From a virus: DNA of 29,524 nucleotides. The position numbers and the translations under genes were made by a program. The stretch is taken from positions 1-29,524 of IMG/VR virus record IMGVR_UViG_3300031886_001092. One strand, given 5' to 3'. The stretch's first letter is position 1. Each line of letters begins with the position of its first letter. Under the pieces are notes generated by a model. The model saw nothing but the letters and a program-made list of their open reading frames with translations. It was not told where the DNA came from and did no database searches. Shown here in pieces: positions 6,665-14,046 of the stretch.

Positions 6665-7700
6665 AAGGTTTCTTTTTAATTACAACTTCTTTAACTTGGT
6701 TTTTCCAGTAGCTTGTATCTTTACTTGTAGCAGTATAATGTAGGTCTAAAAATTCTTCTATATGTTTAACTACGTTTAACCATTGCTTATTATACACTTT
6801 AGATTTACCTAGAAGTTTAACTAGCATTTCTATTTGATATTGTATAAGCCATATTGCTTGTGCTTCTAATGGTTCTATAAATCCTGCACTTAATCCTATA
6901 TTTAAAATATTACCTTCATAAGGGTTTTCACAATATTGACTTTCCCACTCAATTACTCTTAACTGAGCTAGTTCTAATTGATGTGGACACTTTTCTATAA
7001 ACTCTGCTTTAGCACTTTCTATTGATTGATGTTCTTTACTAAACACATACCCATTACCTATACGATTCTGCAGGTATATATTCCACATCCAACCATTGCT
7101 TAATGCAGTAGTTTCTGTATAGTATTTTAGCATCTTATCATAACTAGGTGCAACTATGGCACAATTATTCTTTAAGTTAGTTTTAACCATAGTCTTTGCA
7201 GGAAATAAGTTACTAAACCCTGCACAATTAATAATTAAATCTGCTTCAATATCGTCTATTGAGGTAAGTGTTTTATTAATAAGTTCTACGCCATTTGGTA
7301 ATGCTACTTTATCTCTAAGCATAATACCAAACTTATTAGCATCTATATGATAAGCATGGCGCCATTTTTTGTTAGGCTTTGCATAATTACGCATCCACTC
7401 TATTTGTTCTTTATGCTCTGATTCATCAAAGCAAAAATGATGCCACCATTGTTTATTATGCCAATCTCTATGACATATAGTATACTTCCTAACTGCATCA
7501 CAATGGTCAAATAAGTCTTGTTCTGTAAGTCCTATTTCAGTAATAAAGTCATACACACTAGGTAATGTACTTTCGCCGACACCTATTGGAGGGATATCTT
7601 CGCTTTGTATTACAGTAATTTTCCAGGTAGTTTTTTTAGAAAGGTAAGCGGCTGTCATCCATCCTGCGGTACCACCACCTACAATAGTGATGTTAGCCAT
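6591..7700 (-). CDS. Flavin-dependent (tryptophan-type) halogenase family protein
   Basis: A 369-residue protein with the family's main landmarks: GGGTAGWM (8-15, FAD site); IGVGESTLP (39-47); Lys72 in RKYTICHRDW, which aligns with the catalytic lysine of PrnA-type enzymes; GWMWNI (203-208), matching WxWxIP except that Pro is Tyr; GNGYVFS (215-221); and FIEPLEA (274-280) with the conserved Glu but Ala for the usual Ser. These enzymes use FADH2, O2 and halide to halogenate indoles or phenols. Marine phages are known to carry relatives, for example VirX1 of cyanophage Syn10. It is shorter than bacterial enzymes (about 500-540 residues). No flavin reductase is nearby, so reduced flavin must come from the host. 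It overlaps the upstream propeller gene by 8 nt and ends the - strand unit. Confidence 0.86.
   Translation of the reverse strand: MANITIVGGGTAGWMTAAYLSKKTTWKITVIQSEDIPPIGVGESTLPSVYDFITEIGLTEQDLFDHCDAVRKYTICHRDWHNKQWWHHFCFDESEHKEQIEWMRNYAKPNKKWRHAYHIDANKFGIMLRDKVALPNGVELINKTLTSIDDIEADLIINCAGFSNLFPAKTMVKTNLKNNCAIVAPSYDKMLKYYTETTALSNGWMWNIYLQNRIGNGYVFSKEHQSIESAKAEFIEKCPHQLELAQLRVIEWESQYCENPYEGNILNIGLSAGFIEPLEAQAIWLIQYQIEMLVKLLGKSKVYNKQWLNVVKHIEEFLDLHYTATSKDTSYWKNQVKEVVIKKKPFTIFDQYSYRCLASGYALPCTVQH
6614..6638. other. Overlapping hairpins between convergent gene ends
   Basis: GAGCG-TAAC-CGCTC (6614-6627) and the overlapping CGCT-AAAC-AGCG (6627-6638) can form alternative small stems where the GNAT-like and halogenase genes converge and overlap. 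Neither has a T-run immediately after it, so a terminator role is only possible. Confidence 0.3.
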
Positions 7701-8937
7701 TAGGTTCTAATGATAAATCAACCGATAATAGTTTAGAATTTTTAGAAGTTAAATTAACAATAGCAAGTTCACCGTTTAACTTATCATCTTGTAAATTAAA
7801 TTTGTAAGGTGCTAACACTGAAATATGTTCTACATCATTAATTGCACCTGAAGTAATATTTGAAGTTCCAATATCAAATGCTTCTTCAATTGATTTGTCT
7901 AATACTTTAAACACTTTTGATGGTGCGTTAGTTGTACTTGGATTCTGAATTGAAGGGAACAAATAAACAATACCTTCGTTAATTACAGGTTTAGTACCTA
8001 AAGAATGATTAGTTTTTAATGTTTCTAATGTTGCATTATCTAAATTAACATAGACTAAATCTTGTGATCCGTCCCAACAAGTATGTGTAACTAAAGTGTT
8101 ACCATGAATTGTTCCATACTTGAATCCCATATTGCCGCCCATGTCATCATTGCTTTCGGGAATATACTCAACTGATTTAACTTCAGTACCGTCATAAATC
8201 CAAAAATACATTTTGTCCGATTCGTCCATTATTAATGGAGCCCCAACCGCTTTAGAGCCGTTAGTGTTAACATGATAGAACGCACCGTTAGTTGGTGCTA
8301 TATGTGATGTAAGGCTGTTAGTTTCAAGGTTTAATGTTAACAAAGTATTTGTTGTTTTACCATATGGAAAAAACACAACTTCGTTTAAATCTTTTACATA
8401 TACACTATGAATAGAAGCAAACTTTTCGTCTGTTTCATGTACCGTGAATGTCTTATCAACTGCATCAAATACAACAACCATTCCGCTATTAATAGGAGGA
8501 TAAATGATTTTGTTGTCTACTGTGATAGGACGACCAAAGTTAAAATGTCCACAAAATGTTTTAGGAGTTTCTGAACCGTGTACTGTGACACCTTTTTCTT
8601 GAATCATTGTAACTTCATTAGTATCTAAGTTAACAGATGCTACTCTTACAATGCTGTCTACTTTGTCTTTTTGAGTACGCATTACGTATGCTGTATTTCC
8701 TACAACTGCAACGCCACGATATTTGTCACCTGGCTCACTATGTTCATAAAAATCAACAAATGTAGTTGTTCCTTCGTTTGCATTTACTCTAAGCAAACCT
8801 GGTCTTGCACCAGCATCTTTATTAAAATCTCTTGTTAATTCGCCGTCCTGACGAACCTTCCCATTAGTAATTACAGACAGAAACTCACCATTATTAATAT
8901 AATGTGGTTCATCTAAAACTTGTGTAAAGTACGTCAT
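7693..8937 (-). CDS. Beta-propeller-like repeat protein
   Basis: A 414-residue protein made of irregular beta repeats of about 45-55 residues. Each pairs a strand such as IIYPP, VVFFPYG or IVYLFP with a following strand ending in an Asp-containing turn (for example VVVFDAVDKTFTV and LLTLNLETNSLTS). This is typical of Kelch/WD-like propellers and resembles the two propeller proteins at 15578-17942, though less regular. No signal peptide or membrane segment is seen. AGGAGA precedes the ATG, and a late-type octamer lies 20 nt upstream, so it may be expressed late. The gene overlaps the halogenase by 8 nt. It could be a virion adhesin, or a scaffold or substrate for the tailoring enzymes; function unknown. 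Confidence 0.7.
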   Translation of the reverse strand: MTYFTQVLDEPHYINNGEFLSVITNGKVRQDGELTRDFNKDAGARPGLLRVNANEGTTTFVDFYEHSEPGDKYRGVAVVGNTAYVMRTQKDKVDSIVRVASVNLDTNEVTMIQEKGVTVHGSETPKTFCGHFNFGRPITVDNKIIYPPINSGMVVVFDAVDKTFTVHETDEKFASIHSVYVKDLNEVVFFPYGKTTNTLLTLNLETNSLTSHIAPTNGAFYHVNTNGSKAVGAPLIMDESDKMYFWIYDGTEVKSVEYIPESNDDMGGNMGFKYGTIHGNTLVTHTCWDGSQDLVYVNLDNATLETLKTNHSLGTKPVINEGIVYLFPSIQNPSTTNAPSKVFKVLDKSIEEAFDIGTSNITSGAINDVEHISVLAPYKFNLQDDKLNGELAIVNLTSKNSKLLSVDLSLEPNG

Positions 8938-8956
8938 TATTATCTCCTATTACGTA

Positions 8957-8964
8957 TATTTATC
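8957..8964 (-). promoter_or_regulatory. T4-late-type promoter octamer (GATAAATA), - strand
   Basis: Read on the - strand, GATAAATA lies at 8964 to 8957, overlapping the stop codon of the upstream oxygenase gene and about 20 nt before the propeller ATG at 8937. It could start a late transcript covering the propeller and halogenase genes. The following leader holds AGGAGA. Confidence 0.5.
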
Positions 8965-9685
8965 ATGCAATATGACATTTCAAATCTAGAAGTGATTGCA
9001 TAAAATCATTATCTACCCTAGATAACAAGTGAACACGCTCAGTTGAGCCTGTATTTGCGGTGCCATGCTGGATCATAGTATTAATTATGTAGGCTTTGCC
9101 CAGTTCCATATGGTATTTTCGATCACGATTTTCACCAAAAGTAAAGACCGCGTCTTTATTTGTATAAAATGGAATATGTAGCTTTTTAACGTTACCGTCA
9201 GAGTGAGTATCAACTGATAATCCGCTTGGATGTAATGCCATTAACATCTGTCGTAATGCTGACAAACTAAGACTATCTATTAAAGAATTTAGTATACCAA
9301 ACTTGTACTTCTCTTGTGGTACTGATTTATAATAAAAATCCTGCTCTGATAATCCTTGCAACTCAGGATACATATCAAAATTTGCTTGGGATTTTGAAGG
9401 ACACGGAATATCTCTATTAACAGGCCAACTTATACTCCATCCTTGAATGTTACCTAAATAATTTCCAACACGCCCTTGTGTTTTATAAGTTTCGTAGATA
9501 TCCGGGCGTAAACATTCCTGCGAATCAAAACTAAAATTAAATTTGTACAAGTCTGTTTTTAATTTATTGTAGTATTCATTTAATGCATCAGGATCAATAG
9601 TAAAATCTAATTCTACTATATCCCAATCAAGATTATCAAACAGAATAGTCACATCTTCAATATCACTAGGCTTTAATACTCTCAT
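8963..9685 (-). CDS. AspH-like 2OG/Fe(II) oxygenase
   Basis: A 240-residue protein whose C-terminal half carries the aspartyl/asparaginyl beta-hydroxylase pattern. It has a HSD iron-binding pair followed by LHIPFYTN, then LGKAYIINTMIQHGTANTG with the distal His, and an Arg in TERVHLL that would bind 2-oxoglutarate. The family couples 2OG decarboxylation to substrate hydroxylation. The N-terminal half has a GWSIS segment followed by IPCPS, also seen in the next upstream paralogue. It overlaps that gene by four bases (ATGA). The substrate may be a protein side chain or a small molecule; unknown. Confidence 0.78.
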   Translation of the reverse strand: MRVLKPSDIEDVTILFDNLDWDIVELDFTIDPDALNEYYNKLKTDLYKFNFSFDSQECLRPDIYETYKTQGRVGNYLGNIQGWSISWPVNRDIPCPSKSQANFDMYPELQGLSEQDFYYKSVPQEKYKFGILNSLIDSLSLSALRQMLMALHPSGLSVDTHSDGNVKKLHIPFYTNKDAVFTFGENRDRKYHMELGKAYIINTMIQHGTANTGSTERVHLLSRVDNDFMQSLLDLKCHIA

Positions 9686-10233
9686 TGATAATCCTTTGCT
9701 GGCACTTTGAAAAATAAATGAACTCTGTCAGTAATGCCATTGTTAATAGTGCCGTGTGGTTTGGTAGTATTTATTAGATATGCTTTTCCAACTTTTAAAC
9801 AGTATTGCTGATCACCAAATACAAAAAATGATTCAGAATTTGCTATAATAGGAATATGTATTTTAATATATTTGTCAGTATCGGTGTGTTGTTGAATTAT
9901 AGTTCCAGGTGGATGTCCACTTAAACTAAATTGTCTTGAATTCGGAAATATGTTTTTCAATTCATCAATAATACCAAACACCAGGACAGTATCTCTATAA
10001 TTATCGGTTCTGTTTTTGTGTACATTCCATGGAGGACATGGCACAGTTAAATCTTCTAAATTACTTTGTATTCCCCAACCATATACACTTGTAACATTAT
10101 GCTTTTCTGAATCAACAACGTCTTTTATATTAGTAAACTTAAGATGTTGAAATTTTATACAGACTTCGTTATAATAATTTCTAAGATTACTATAATCAAT
10201 ATCAACATCTATTTCTTTTACATTAAAGTTCAT
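9682..10233 (-). CDS. AspH-like 2OG/Fe(II) oxygenase
   Basis: A 183-residue protein with HTD (iron pair), IKIHIPI, VGKAYLINTTKPHGTINNG (distal His) and Arg in TDRVHLF (2OG). It shares the GWGIQ...VPCPPW region with its downstream neighbour, so these two look like a tandem duplication. I chose the ATG at 10233 because it overlaps the upstream stop codon by 11 nt. A longer reading to 10290 would start far inside the upstream gene and add residues unlike the paralogues. Likely an active oxygenase of unknown substrate. Confidence 0.76.
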   Translation of the reverse strand: MNFNVKEIDVDIDYSNLRNYYNEVCIKFQHLKFTNIKDVVDSEKHNVTSVYGWGIQSNLEDLTVPCPPWNVHKNRTDNYRDTVLVFGIIDELKNIFPNSRQFSLSGHPPGTIIQQHTDTDKYIKIHIPIIANSESFFVFGDQQYCLKVGKAYLINTTKPHGTINNGITDRVHLFFKVPAKDYQ

Positions 10234-10897
10234 TTGTCCATACCTTACCATACAGGTGTATTCTATTTGTACTACCTTTATTTTCCACACTATGTGGAAT
10301 AGTAGTATTTACAAGATACGCCCAGCCCGGTTCCATATGAACCTCTTCATCTCCTATGATCCAGTTACTATCTTGATTAGTATGTATAGGTATATGAACT
10401 CTAATTTTATCTGGACTGTCTTGATGTGTAATTAATTTTGTATTAGGTGTATGTACAGTTACTACCCACTTCTTGCTACGCATAGGTAATTGTTTAACAA
10501 GTTCTAATCCGTATCCTGTAAAACATTTACGAGGATTTAATTCATCATTATCATTATCTCTGTACTCTGGTTTTGCACAACCCTGTTCAAATGGCTTAGG
10601 TCCTGGATCATCACTATTCCAACAAAGTGTATAATATGCCGCATCGTTGGGGAGATAATGTCCTGTCTTTGCTTCTGGATCACTAATAGGAAATTGCCAT
10701 ACATGATTATTCTCACCAATAACAAACTTCCAATCGGAATAATTTTCTTCAAGGTCTTTATACCATGCTTGTATTTTTTCTACATCTACTTCAAACAACT
10801 TTCGAACTTTAAAGCCTAAGTCAAGAGAGGTATGTTTTTCAATATATGGTTTAAAATCTTGGATGTGTTGTTTGTTTTCCATTCCTAACTCTTTCAT
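10223..10897 (-). CDS. AspH-like 2OG/Fe(II) oxygenase
   Basis: A 224-residue protein with HQD (iron pair), IRVHIPIHTN, PGWAYLVNTTIPHSVENKG (distal His) and Arg in TNRIHLY. This is the third AspH-like gene in an uninterrupted row, with a more diverged N-terminal half than the other two. The start could be 10897, or the in-frame ATG at 10882, which has GAG 6 nt upstream. Either way it overlaps the end of the upstream gene by more than 30 nt, so translation is probably coupled. Substrate unknown. Confidence 0.76.
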   Translation of the reverse strand: MKELGMENKQHIQDFKPYIEKHTSLDLGFKVRKLFEVDVEKIQAWYKDLEENYSDWKFVIGENNHVWQFPISDPEAKTGHYLPNDAAYYTLCWNSDDPGPKPFEQGCAKPEYRDNDNDELNPRKCFTGYGLELVKQLPMRSKKWVVTVHTPNTKLITHQDSPDKIRVHIPIHTNQDSNWIIGDEEVHMEPGWAYLVNTTIPHSVENKGSTNRIHLYGKVWTNEL

Positions 10898-12314
10898 TTA
10901 TATCTACTGCAACGTAATCATGTCCGTATAATATTAAATCTTCTGGTATTAAAGTTTCAAATATTTTCCACTTTTCTTCTAACACTTCAGGTTCAACGTT
11001 CCAATGTAACATTTCACTCGACCATATATTAGTAGTCCATAACACTTTTGTACCTTTAGTACTTCTTATTTTTTCAAATAATAACTGAGGATTATTAACG
11101 ATATCTATCAAATGAAACTCATGTTTTAAATTTTTATATCTATCCCATAGTGTTTTAAACACTTCTCTACCACCATGTTCAGCAACTTCTTGTTGCCAAA
11201 ATGACTCGTAATTGCCTCTATACGTTGAGGAGAAGTTGTATTCTAGGTCATGTTCGAGTAACCATTCATGTAAATCGTAGCCATCCCACGTCTCTAATAG
11301 ATGCTTTTTATATTTTAAACTTGCTTCACACCAATCAAAGTAATGTATTTGTGTTCCTTCATGAAAGCCGTTTGTATTTAAAATAGCAAGTGGTTTAAAT
11401 CCTGCCGCGGCACTAAACAATACATCAATAGGTTTATTTGTACGCACACCTTCACTACTGAGTGTTTCTGTATTAAACGCATACACTCTATCTTTTTCTA
11501 TTTCTTCTTGGTATGCTAATTTTCTTATCCATCCTCGTTGCGCCTGATTAGTTAACTTATCAACTGTCGGCGATTGCTTATTATACCAAACTGATTCTAA
11601 TTTTTCTGTATCAGTATACGGATATAAAAATACTTTACAAGCCCGCATATCATTATCTAAATTATCAATACGAACATTATTTTTACAAGCAATATCAATC
11701 CAATTACTTCCATCACTAGTTACGCTATGGTCAGCACTTCCTTCGGTACCTTCTATCCAAGACGGAGTATAATTACTATGTATTGTTTCTTCACTTAACT
11801 TATAATTTCTTAAATTTTGTTTTCTATCCCAAAAGAACCCTATTTCATCAAATGATGGTTTACCTAGTTTAGTCCAAGTATCTAAATTAACAAACAAATA
11901 TTGTCTATGCAATCCTGGATACGCACCATTAGTTAAATAATGTTGTGCTTGTTTGTCCATAATATGAGCTATTACAAAAAAATTAGGATTCTTATCTGCA
12001 TAATCTAAACTTTGTACTATAAGACTTTGCCCTCGAAATAATAACAATCCTTGACAAGCAACCATACAATACTTTTTACCCTTTTGTACTGCTTCGTCTA
12101 GCATTTCTTTAACACTTTTATACGACCCTATATAATCACTTAACCCTGCTTTTACCATACGATTAATATAAAAGTATGTCATATCAAGTGTACGTTTATT
12201 AATAGTATTACTGTTGATATCTCTACTAATATTAAGGATACCTATAGCTACTGTACTAGGTACTCTTATCCCTTCGTAATATCTATCAACAGTAATACTA
12301 TTCCAATCTTTCAT
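10851..12314 (-). CDS. Large two-domain protein of unknown function
   Basis: A 487-residue protein I do not recognise. Residues about 80-160 (KKYCMVACQGLLLF, FVIAHIMD, GLHRQYLFVNLDTW) look like an alpha/beta domain and could be glycosyltransferase-like. Around 297-345 (VLFSAAAGFKPLAIL, then IHYFDWCEASLKYKKHLLE) there is a weak likeness to a SAM-methyltransferase fold, without a clear glycine-rich loop. No signal peptide or membrane segment is seen. I chose the ATG at 12314 because GAGGAT lies 5 nt upstream and the preceding gene's stop is one base away; an in-frame ATG at 12344 lies inside that gene. It sits between AspH-like oxygenases, so it probably works on the same product. Confidence 0.7.
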   Translation of the reverse strand: MKDWNSITVDRYYEGIRVPSTVAIGILNISRDINSNTINKRTLDMTYFYINRMVKAGLSDYIGSYKSVKEMLDEAVQKGKKYCMVACQGLLLFRGQSLIVQSLDYADKNPNFFVIAHIMDKQAQHYLTNGAYPGLHRQYLFVNLDTWTKLGKPSFDEIGFFWDRKQNLRNYKLSEETIHSNYTPSWIEGTEGSADHSVTSDGSNWIDIACKNNVRIDNLDNDMRACKVFLYPYTDTEKLESVWYNKQSPTVDKLTNQAQRGWIRKLAYQEEIEKDRVYAFNTETLSSEGVRTNKPIDVLFSAAAGFKPLAILNTNGFHEGTQIHYFDWCEASLKYKKHLLETWDGYDLHEWLLEHDLEYNFSSTYRGNYESFWQQEVAEHGGREVFKTLWDRYKNLKHEFHLIDIVNNPQLLFEKIRSTKGTKVLWTTNIWSSEMLHWNVEPEVLEEKWKIFETLIPEDLILYGHDYVAVDINERVRNGKQTTHPRF

Positions 12315-12315
12315 C

Positions 12316-13011
12316 TTATCCTCTATTTGTAAAATAACTTTCACGCAATACGTAAAAGAAATCTCTAACCCTACGCCCTATTTCATAATGTATAATTATA
12401 TGGATTCTTGGCTTATCACTACAATTCCAAACACTATGTACATTACTAACATCCATTAAAAAAGCACTTCCTTCATTTTTAAAAGGAACACGCCCTTTAT
12501 CTTTTAATGCAAAATTACACCCTTCAGGATTATTCAAACTAATATTACAAACACTTAATCGTTTTTCGTGATCTTGTCTATCTTGATGTGGCAATATATA
12601 CCCACCGGGTTCTAACAACATAAAACGAACACGATTAAAAAATTCAGCTGGCCATACATCAGTTAAAAACTTTTTAGTTACTGGACACTTATCTGCTACC
12701 CAAGTCCAATCTAATTGTTTAAGTGTATCTTGTCGATCACCATATGTGTCAAGACTTTGAGTATCTTCGTCTAATCCGTGTAATGTTAAACTCTTCCAAC
12801 CGTCACCATAAGTATCTCTATGAACATGAAATTTATCACTTAATGCTTCTGCTTCTTTATACATTTCTTTCCACGGTTGACCATCTAATGAACTAAGATG
12901 AAAGTAGGGCCAACCACTTTCAGTAACTATCCATTTAGGATCAAACACTTCAGGATACTTTTGCTGTACTACAGTATTATTTTCGGTGTGAAATTTCTCC
13001 AATTCTAGCAT
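12316..13011 (-). CDS. Aspartyl/asparaginyl beta-hydroxylase family oxygenase
   Basis: A 231-residue protein with a clear AspH pattern in its C-terminal half: a PHQD iron pair preceded by LLEPGGYI, LSVCNISLNNPEGC, then SAFLMDVSNVHSVWN (distal His), and Arg in KPRIHIIIH (2OG). The long N-terminal extension is Trp/His-rich. It is the first gene of the leftward unit. No SD is seen before the ATG; instead a late-type octamer ends 6 nt upstream, so the mRNA might be leaderless. The protein differs clearly from the three tandem AspH-like proteins downstream, so it may act on another position or substrate. Confidence 0.82.
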   Translation of the reverse strand: MLELEKFHTENNTVVQQKYPEVFDPKWIVTESGWPYFHLSSLDGQPWKEMYKEAEALSDKFHVHRDTYGDGWKSLTLHGLDEDTQSLDTYGDRQDTLKQLDWTWVADKCPVTKKFLTDVWPAEFFNRVRFMLLEPGGYILPHQDRQDHEKRLSVCNISLNNPEGCNFALKDKGRVPFKNEGSAFLMDVSNVHSVWNCSDKPRIHIIIHYEIGRRVRDFFYVLRESYFTNRG

Positions 13012-13016
13012 AGCAA

Positions 13017-13024
13017 TATTTATC
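13017..13024 (-). promoter_or_regulatory. T4-late-type octamer (GATAAATA), - strand
   Basis: On the - strand GATAAATA (13024 to 13017) ends 5 bases before the ATG at 13011. With T4 late promoter spacing (octamer at about -13 to -6) transcription would begin at or next to the start codon. No SD is present, which fits a leaderless message, but the motif is short and AT-rich. Confidence 0.45.
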
Positions 13025-13034
13025 GGCCAGGTTA

Positions 13035-13050
13035 ATTATATACGCATATA
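13035..13050. repeat. 16-bp element, inverted copy of 2685-2700
   Basis: ATTATATACGCATATA is the exact reverse complement of 2685-2700. It lies in the centre of the divergent gap between the two enzyme units. It also contains TATAA-type sequences that could act as -10 elements on either strand. Confidence 0.45.
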
Positions 13051-13056
13051 AAGACT

Positions 13057-13064
13057 GTTAAATA
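13057..13064 (+). promoter_or_regulatory. Late-type promoter octamer (GTTAAATA), + strand
   Basis: GTTAAATA matches TATAAATA at 6 of 8 positions and ends 4 bases before the ATG at 13069, mirroring the divergent octamer at 13017-13024. No SD precedes 13069. An alternative is a -10-like TATAAA at 13047-13052, which would give a leader of about 10 nt. Confidence 0.35.
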
Positions 13065-13068
13065 CAGT

Positions 13069-14046
13069 ATGCCATTTTTGAAAATTGAAGAACTTAAGAC
13101 CCTTATTATAGATTTTACAAGTCATTGTAACGCTATGTGTGGCAATTGTAGCCGTAATATTTCCGGCGTTGAAGTTAATCCTAATATGCCATTAGAGCAT
13201 ATGAGCTTAGATACTTGGAAGAAAATAATTGATAATAGCGAACATATTGATGAAATAATTTTTAATGGCAGTTATGGTGATGCAATGATGAATCCTATTT
13301 TATTAGAAGCATTAGAATATGCTAGTTCAAATAAAATTAGTATTATGATTCATACTAATGGCGGTATTGGAAAACCTGAATTGTATATTGAGTTAGCAAC
13401 TATTCTAAAAAATTTTAAACAACCTAGCGGTGTAACTTGGAGTATTGACGGATTGGAAGATACTAATCATTTGTATCGTAGAGGTGTTATATGGCAAAGA
13501 ATTATAGACAATGTACAAGCATTTATTAAAGCAGGCGGATTAGCTCGTTGGCGTATGTTAGTATTTGAACACAATGCACATCAAGTAGAAGAATGCGAAC
13601 GTCTTGCATTTAGTATGGGTTTTAAAAAATTTGATATTAATGGTGGGTATACTTTTAGTGCTATTAATAGTGTTGTAGGCGAAGCAATAGAGAAGTTTAA
13701 GGCAAATAAAAAAGAAGAAGCACGTACCGTTGCGTATGATAAAAAATATTTAAACAATGTAGAACGTGTAAAAGGATTGTTAGAAAAAGGATTCGATAAA
13801 GGTCATATTACTTGTAAGTGGCAAAAGAAACGTAAAGTGCAAATAAGTCATATTGGTGAAGTGTTACCTTGTTGCTATTTGTTAAGCGAAAGATATCCTA
13901 AAGATCCTAACAGTCTTTATACTATAGATATGAAGTGGCCAAATATAAACACAGAATCATTAAAAAATATTGTACAAGGTGAAACACTTACATATCCAAA
14001 AGATAATAGATTTAAAATTTGCGAGATTACCTGCGGTGAAGTGTAA
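13069..14046 (+). CDS. Radical SAM enzyme (sub-family A)
   Basis: A 325-residue protein with the radical SAM cluster motif CNAMCGNC at 20-27. It has a matching core: IDEIIFNGSYGDAMMNP in place of the usual GGEP strand, then IMIHTNGG and WSIDGL. C-terminal Cys residues (ITCKW, LPCCYL, FKICEITC) could bind a second Fe-S cluster as in SPASM/twitch domains. It would reductively cleave SAM to start a radical reaction on a peptide, sugar or small molecule. It is a close paralogue of the protein at 22437-23435: both share a DGL-DT-LYR stretch followed by AGG-ARW-MLVF-HN. It leads a six-gene overlapping unit. The absence of an SD suggests leaderless or weak initiation. Confidence 0.85.
   Translation: MPFLKIEELKTLIIDFTSHCNAMCGNCSRNISGVEVNPNMPLEHMSLDTWKKIIDNSEHIDEIIFNGSYGDAMMNPILLEALEYASSNKISIMIHTNGGIGKPELYIELATILKNFKQPSGVTWSIDGLEDTNHLYRRGVIWQRIIDNVQAFIKAGGLARWRMLVFEHNAHQVEECERLAFSMGFKKFDINGGYTFSAINSVVGEAIEKFKANKKEEARTVAYDKKYLNNVERVKGLLEKGFDKGHITCKWQKKRKVQISHIGEVLPCCYLLSERYPKDPNSLYTIDMKWPNINTESLKNIVQGETLTYPKDNRFKICEITCGEV

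Noticed and set aside
6663-6677. AAAAG-GTTT-CTTTTT as a terminator after the GNAT-like gene
   Set aside because: The stem is only 5 bp of mostly A-T and lies within the halogenase coding sequence; likely chance.
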